DNA of 64,000 nucleotides from Methylobacterium sp. Leaf123 (GTDB taxonomy: Bacteria > Pseudomonadota > Alphaproteobacteria > Rhizobiales > Beijerinckiaceae), in NCBI RefSeq assembly GCF_001423405.1, contig NZ_LMNS01000012.1, forward strand, positions 63,203 to 127,202, read 5' to 3'. Shown in pieces: positions 61,417 through 64,000 of the stretch. The notes below the pieces were generated by a model. The model did no database searches. It was given only the letters and a program-made list of their open reading frames with translations, and was not told the origin of the DNA. How positions within the stretch are numbered: the first letter of the stretch is position 1; every line of letters starts with the position of its first letter. Made by a program: the position numbers and the translations under genes.

Positions 61417-63203
61417 GCGGCGGCTCTGAGGGCGGGTTGTTCTTCGGCGGCGTCGCGCAGGGCTTCGGGGCCGGTGCGCGCGGTAAAGGCCTGGAAGCTC
61501 TCCTCCGGGCCCTGGCGGCGGGCGAGATAAGCGTTGAGCAGGGCCTCGACGCGCGCGGGTGCGTCGTCGGCCTTCACCGCCTTCCAGATCTCGGTGCCGA
61601 TCTTCGGATTCTCGGCAAAGCCCCCGCCGACCACGACGTCGTAGCCCTCGACGGTGTCGCCCTCCTCCGAGACGACGACCTTGGCGCCGATCAGGCCGAT
61701 ATCGCCGATGTAGTGCTGGGCGCAGGAATGGTGGCAGCCGGTGAGGTGCACGTTCACCGGCACGTCGAGGTTCGGCACGGTCCGCTCGACATGGTCCGCG
61801 ATGATCATCGCATGGCCCTTGGTGTCGGAGGCGGCGAACTTGCAGCCGCGCGAGCCGGTGCAGGCGACGAGGCCCGAGCGGATGCCGGCGGCCTTCACCG
61901 TGAGGCCGAGCGCGAGCACCCTTTCCTCGACCTCGGCCACCTTGGCATCCGGCACACCGGAGAAGATGAAGTTCTGCCAGACCGTCATGCGGATCTGGCC
62001 GTCGCCGCATTCCGCGGCGATCTTCGCCAGCCCGCGCATCTGGTCGGTGGTCATCTTGCCGACGGGGAGCACCACGCCGACCCAGTTCAGGCCGGGCTGG
62101 GCCTGGGCATGGACGCCGACATGGCTGAAGCGGTCGGTCGGCCGGCGCGGGGCGACATGGGCGGCATCGACCCGGTCGAGCTTGCGCCCGAGCTTCTCCT
62201 CGACGGCGGCGATGTACTTGTCGAAGCCCCAGGCATCGAGGACGTACTTCATCCGGGCCTTGTTGCGGTTGGTCCGGTCGCCGTTCTCGATGAAGACCCG
62301 GATGATCGCGTCGGCCACGAGGTTGCAGTCCTCGGGCCGGAGAACGATCCCGGTGTCGCGGGCCAGATCCTTGTGGCCCGAAATGCCGCCGAGCACGAGC
62401 CGCATCCAGACGCCCGGCGCGACCGGGGCGCCCTCCAGCACCTGGATCGCCTGGAAGCCGATGTCGTTCGTCTCTTCGAGAGCCGGCATTACGCCGCCGC
62501 CGTCGAAGGAGACGTTGAACTTGCGCGGCAGGCCGTAGAGCGAGCGGTCGTTCAGGATCCAGTTGTGCCAGGACTTGGTGAGCGGCCGGGTGTCCAGCAG
62601 TTCCTGCGCGTCGATGCCGGCGGCGGGCGAGCCGGTGACGTTGCGGATGTTGTCGGCGCCCGCGCCCTGCGCGGTCAGGCCGAGATCGATCAGCCCGTCG
62701 AGGAAGGGCTGGGCGTGCTCGGGCGCGATCTCGCGCACCTGCAGGCCGGCGCGGGTGGTGACGTGGCTGTAGGCGCCGCCATGGGCATCCGCGAGGTCGG
62801 CGAGTCCGGCGAACTGCCAGTGGTGCAGGATGCCGTTCGGAACCCGGATCCGGCACATGTAGGAGGTCTGGGTCGGCGCGACCCAGAACATGCCGTGGTA
62901 GCGCCAGCGGAAATTGTCCTCGGGCTTCGGAGACTTGCCCGTGGCGGCCTCCGCCTTCAGGCGGTTATGGCCGTCGAACGGGTTCTCGGCGCGCTTCCAC
63001 TTCTCCTGATCGCAGAGCTTGCCGCCCTCCTTCACGGTGCGGATCTGCGCCTTGATGTGGATCGCATCCGGGCCCGTGGGCTCGGCCGGCGCGCTCGCCG
63101 GGGCTTGGCCCGCGGTAAGGCCACCGGTCATGCGGGCGGCGGCGATACCGGAGGCGAAGCCTTCGAGATACCGCTTCTGCTCGGCGTTGAATTCGTCTGC
63201 CAT
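61413..63203 (-). CDS. nirA: Assimilatory nitrite reductase, siroheme / 4Fe-4S type
   Basis: 596 residues from ATG 63203, which has GTGAGG six bases upstream; a GTG at 63218 that overlaps the previous stop is the alternative. Two ferredoxin-like half-domains and the siroheme-4Fe-4S ligands: C-x5-C in ACTGSRGCKFA and C-x3-C in LTGCHHSCAQHYIGDIG. Reduces nitrite to ammonium with six electrons. A sulfite reductase identity is possible but the operon partners favour nitrite. Middle gene of a tightly coupled operon. Confidence 0.92.
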   Translation of the reverse strand: MADEFNAEQKRYLEGFASGIAAARMTGGLTAGQAPASAPAEPTGPDAIHIKAQIRTVKEGGKLCDQEKWKRAENPFDGHNRLKAEAATGKSPKPEDNFRWRYHGMFWVAPTQTSYMCRIRVPNGILHHWQFAGLADLADAHGGAYSHVTTRAGLQVREIAPEHAQPFLDGLIDLGLTAQGAGADNIRNVTGSPAAGIDAQELLDTRPLTKSWHNWILNDRSLYGLPRKFNVSFDGGGVMPALEETNDIGFQAIQVLEGAPVAPGVWMRLVLGGISGHKDLARDTGIVLRPEDCNLVADAIIRVFIENGDRTNRNKARMKYVLDAWGFDKYIAAVEEKLGRKLDRVDAAHVAPRRPTDRFSHVGVHAQAQPGLNWVGVVLPVGKMTTDQMRGLAKIAAECGDGQIRMTVWQNFIFSGVPDAKVAEVEERVLALGLTVKAAGIRSGLVACTGSRGCKFAASDTKGHAMIIADHVERTVPNLDVPVNVHLTGCHHSCAQHYIGDIGLIGAKVVVSEEGDTVEGYDVVVGGGFAENPKIGTEIWKAVKADDAPARVEALLNAYLARRQGPEESFQAFTARTGPEALRDAAEEQPALRAAA

Positions 63204-63214
63204 CGCTGCCTCAC

Positions 63215-64000
63215 TCACGCTGCGAGGGTTTTCGGGGCCGGGCCGAACATCAGGTCGTCCCGGTCGTCTGGGGAGAGCGGCGCGCCGGAGCGGATCAGCT
63301 CCTTGCAGCGCGCCTGCTCCGCGATATCGCCGACGAAGACCGCTCCCGCGAGGCGGTTATCGGCGATGATCAGCTTGCGGTAGAGGCCGGCGGCGGCGTC
63401 GTGCATCACGACCGCCTCGGCGCCCTCGGGCGTATCGACCAAGCCGGCCGAGAAGACCGGCAGGCCCGATACCTTGAGGCTGGTGGCAAGGGACGTGCCG
63501 GGATAGGCCGCCTCCTCGCCGAGAAGCGCCCGCGACAGCACCTCGGCCTGCTCGTAGGCGGGCTCGACGAGGCCGTAAACGACGCCCCTGTGTTCGGCGC
63601 ATTCGCCGAGCGCATGGATCGCCGGATCGGAGGTGGCCATCCGGTCATCCACCGTGATGCCGCGCCCGCAGGCGAGTCCGCAGGACTGCGCCAGGGCCGT
63701 CGAGGCGCGGATGCCGACCGACATCACCACGAGGTCGGCCGGGATCACCGTGCCGTCCTTCATCGTCAAGCGCTCGACGCGTCCGTCGCCCTCGATCGCG
63801 GCGGTGTCGGCGGACAGCAGCACCTTGACGCCGCGCGCCTCCATCGCCGTGCGCACGAGGCGGGCTGCCGCGTGGTCGAGCTGGCGCTCCATCACCCGGT
63901 CCATGACGTGGATCAGCGTGGTGTCGACGCCGAGCCGGGCGAGCCCGACCGCGGCCTCCAGGCCCAGCAGCCCGCCGCCGATCACCACCGCCTTGGCGTG
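63215..64000 (-). CDS. FAD-dependent NAD(P)H oxidoreductase of nitrite reductase (5' partial)
   Basis: The 3' 261 codons are present and the frame continues past the window end. Starts inside a Rossmann motif, VVIGGGLLGLEAAVGLARLG (NAD site), continues through PADLVVMSVGIRAS and FVGDIAEQAR, and ends LMFGPAPKTLAA, like the reductase half of NirB/NasD nitrite reductases. The siroheme half is on the separate nirA gene. Its TGA overlaps the possible GTG of nirA. Confidence 0.88.
   Translation of the reverse strand, partial: HAKAVVIGGGLLGLEAAVGLARLGVDTTLIHVMDRVMERQLDHAAARLVRTAMEARGVKVLLSADTAAIEGDGRVERLTMKDGTVIPADLVVMSVGIRASTALAQSCGLACGRGITVDDRMATSDPAIHALGECAEHRGVVYGLVEPAYEQAEVLSRALLGEEAAYPGTSLATSLKVSGLPVFSAGLVDTPEGAEAVVMHDAAAGLYRKLIIADNRLAGAVFVGDIAEQARCKELIRSGAPLSPDDRDDLMFGPAPKTLAA

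Noticed and set aside
61437..63383. Long open frame opposite nirA (648 codons), with similar ones opposite the reductase and ActCD genes
   Set aside because: These are shadow frames of well-recognised genes; their translations are rich in Arg, Gly and His and match nothing.

Overview
The window is a high-GC (about 70%) chromosomal segment of an alphaproteobacterium. Several things point to the Hyphomicrobiales, and most likely the Methylobacterium/Methylorubrum group: the trpA-accD order, an EcfG-type general-stress sigma factor with a NepR domain, two Ros/MucR-type regulators, a NadQ-type NAD regulator, and a giant apolipoprotein-like protein of the growth-pole-ring type. The genus is inferred from content, not shown by a search. 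No rRNA, tRNA, CRISPR array, prophage or insertion sequence was seen. Nearly all genes look chromosomal and housekeeping-like. Two sulfotransferase genes, a few small proteins and some lower-GC intergenic stretches stand out.

Layout. 1-3.6 kb: minus-strand metabolic block (probable folC start, accD, trpA, then HIT protein and nudC). 3.9-9.7 kb: HD-GYP protein with a degenerate receiver, two divergent sulfotransferases, a DbpA-type RNA helicase and an Ala/Pro-rich membrane protein. 10-17.2 kb: NarL-type two-component pair, TenA, amino-acid permease, metallo-beta-lactamase-fold hydrolase and L,D-transpeptidase. 17.3-24.3 kb: an ABC exporter-like protein with ruined ATPase motifs lies divergent to a two-gene membrane module. 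That module is an ActC-ActD fusion plus an ActF-like protein, resembling the membrane part of alternative complex III without its heme and Fe-S subunits. A class II glutamine amidotransferase follows. 24.7-30.7 kb: a NepR-EcfG fusion, a zinc-less MucR homologue, a VWA protein, a ferredoxin, a malic-enzyme-like microprotein and an Hpt protein. 31-39.7 kb: a 2873-residue coiled-coil protein with a 108-bp tandem repeat array and a strong terminator. 39.8-46.7 kb: XRE-cupin regulator, thiE-thiD, nadQ, a second zinc-less MucR homologue and argC. 46.9-53.4 kb: a DUF5872 protein behind an EcfG-like promoter, an orphan modA, an RMF/CrpP-like small protein, prmA, and a translationally coupled pepP, low-molecular-weight phosphatase and fructosamine-kinase operon. 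53.5-59.8 kb: SbmA/BacA-type ABC transporter, two small envelope proteins, and GST plus a flavin-binding protein divergent from a LysR regulator. 59.8-64 kb: nitrite-assimilation operon (FAD/NAD(P)H reductase, NirA, and an Fe-S/FNR reductase) running off the window end.

The observations I consider most worth following are: (i) the heme-less ActCD/ActF pair; (ii) the single-polypeptide NepR-EcfG protein, in which the anti-sigma mimic and the sigma factor are joined; (iii) two families of dispersed structured repeats, one of which shows compensatory stem changes between its two copies; (iv) the ABC pseudo-ATPase; (v) the reductase of the nitrite operon, which replaces the flavodoxin domain of CysJ-type enzymes with a small 4Fe-4S domain; and (vi) a T-tailed terminator at the end of a gene-free 0.9-kb region, suggesting an unannotated transcript.
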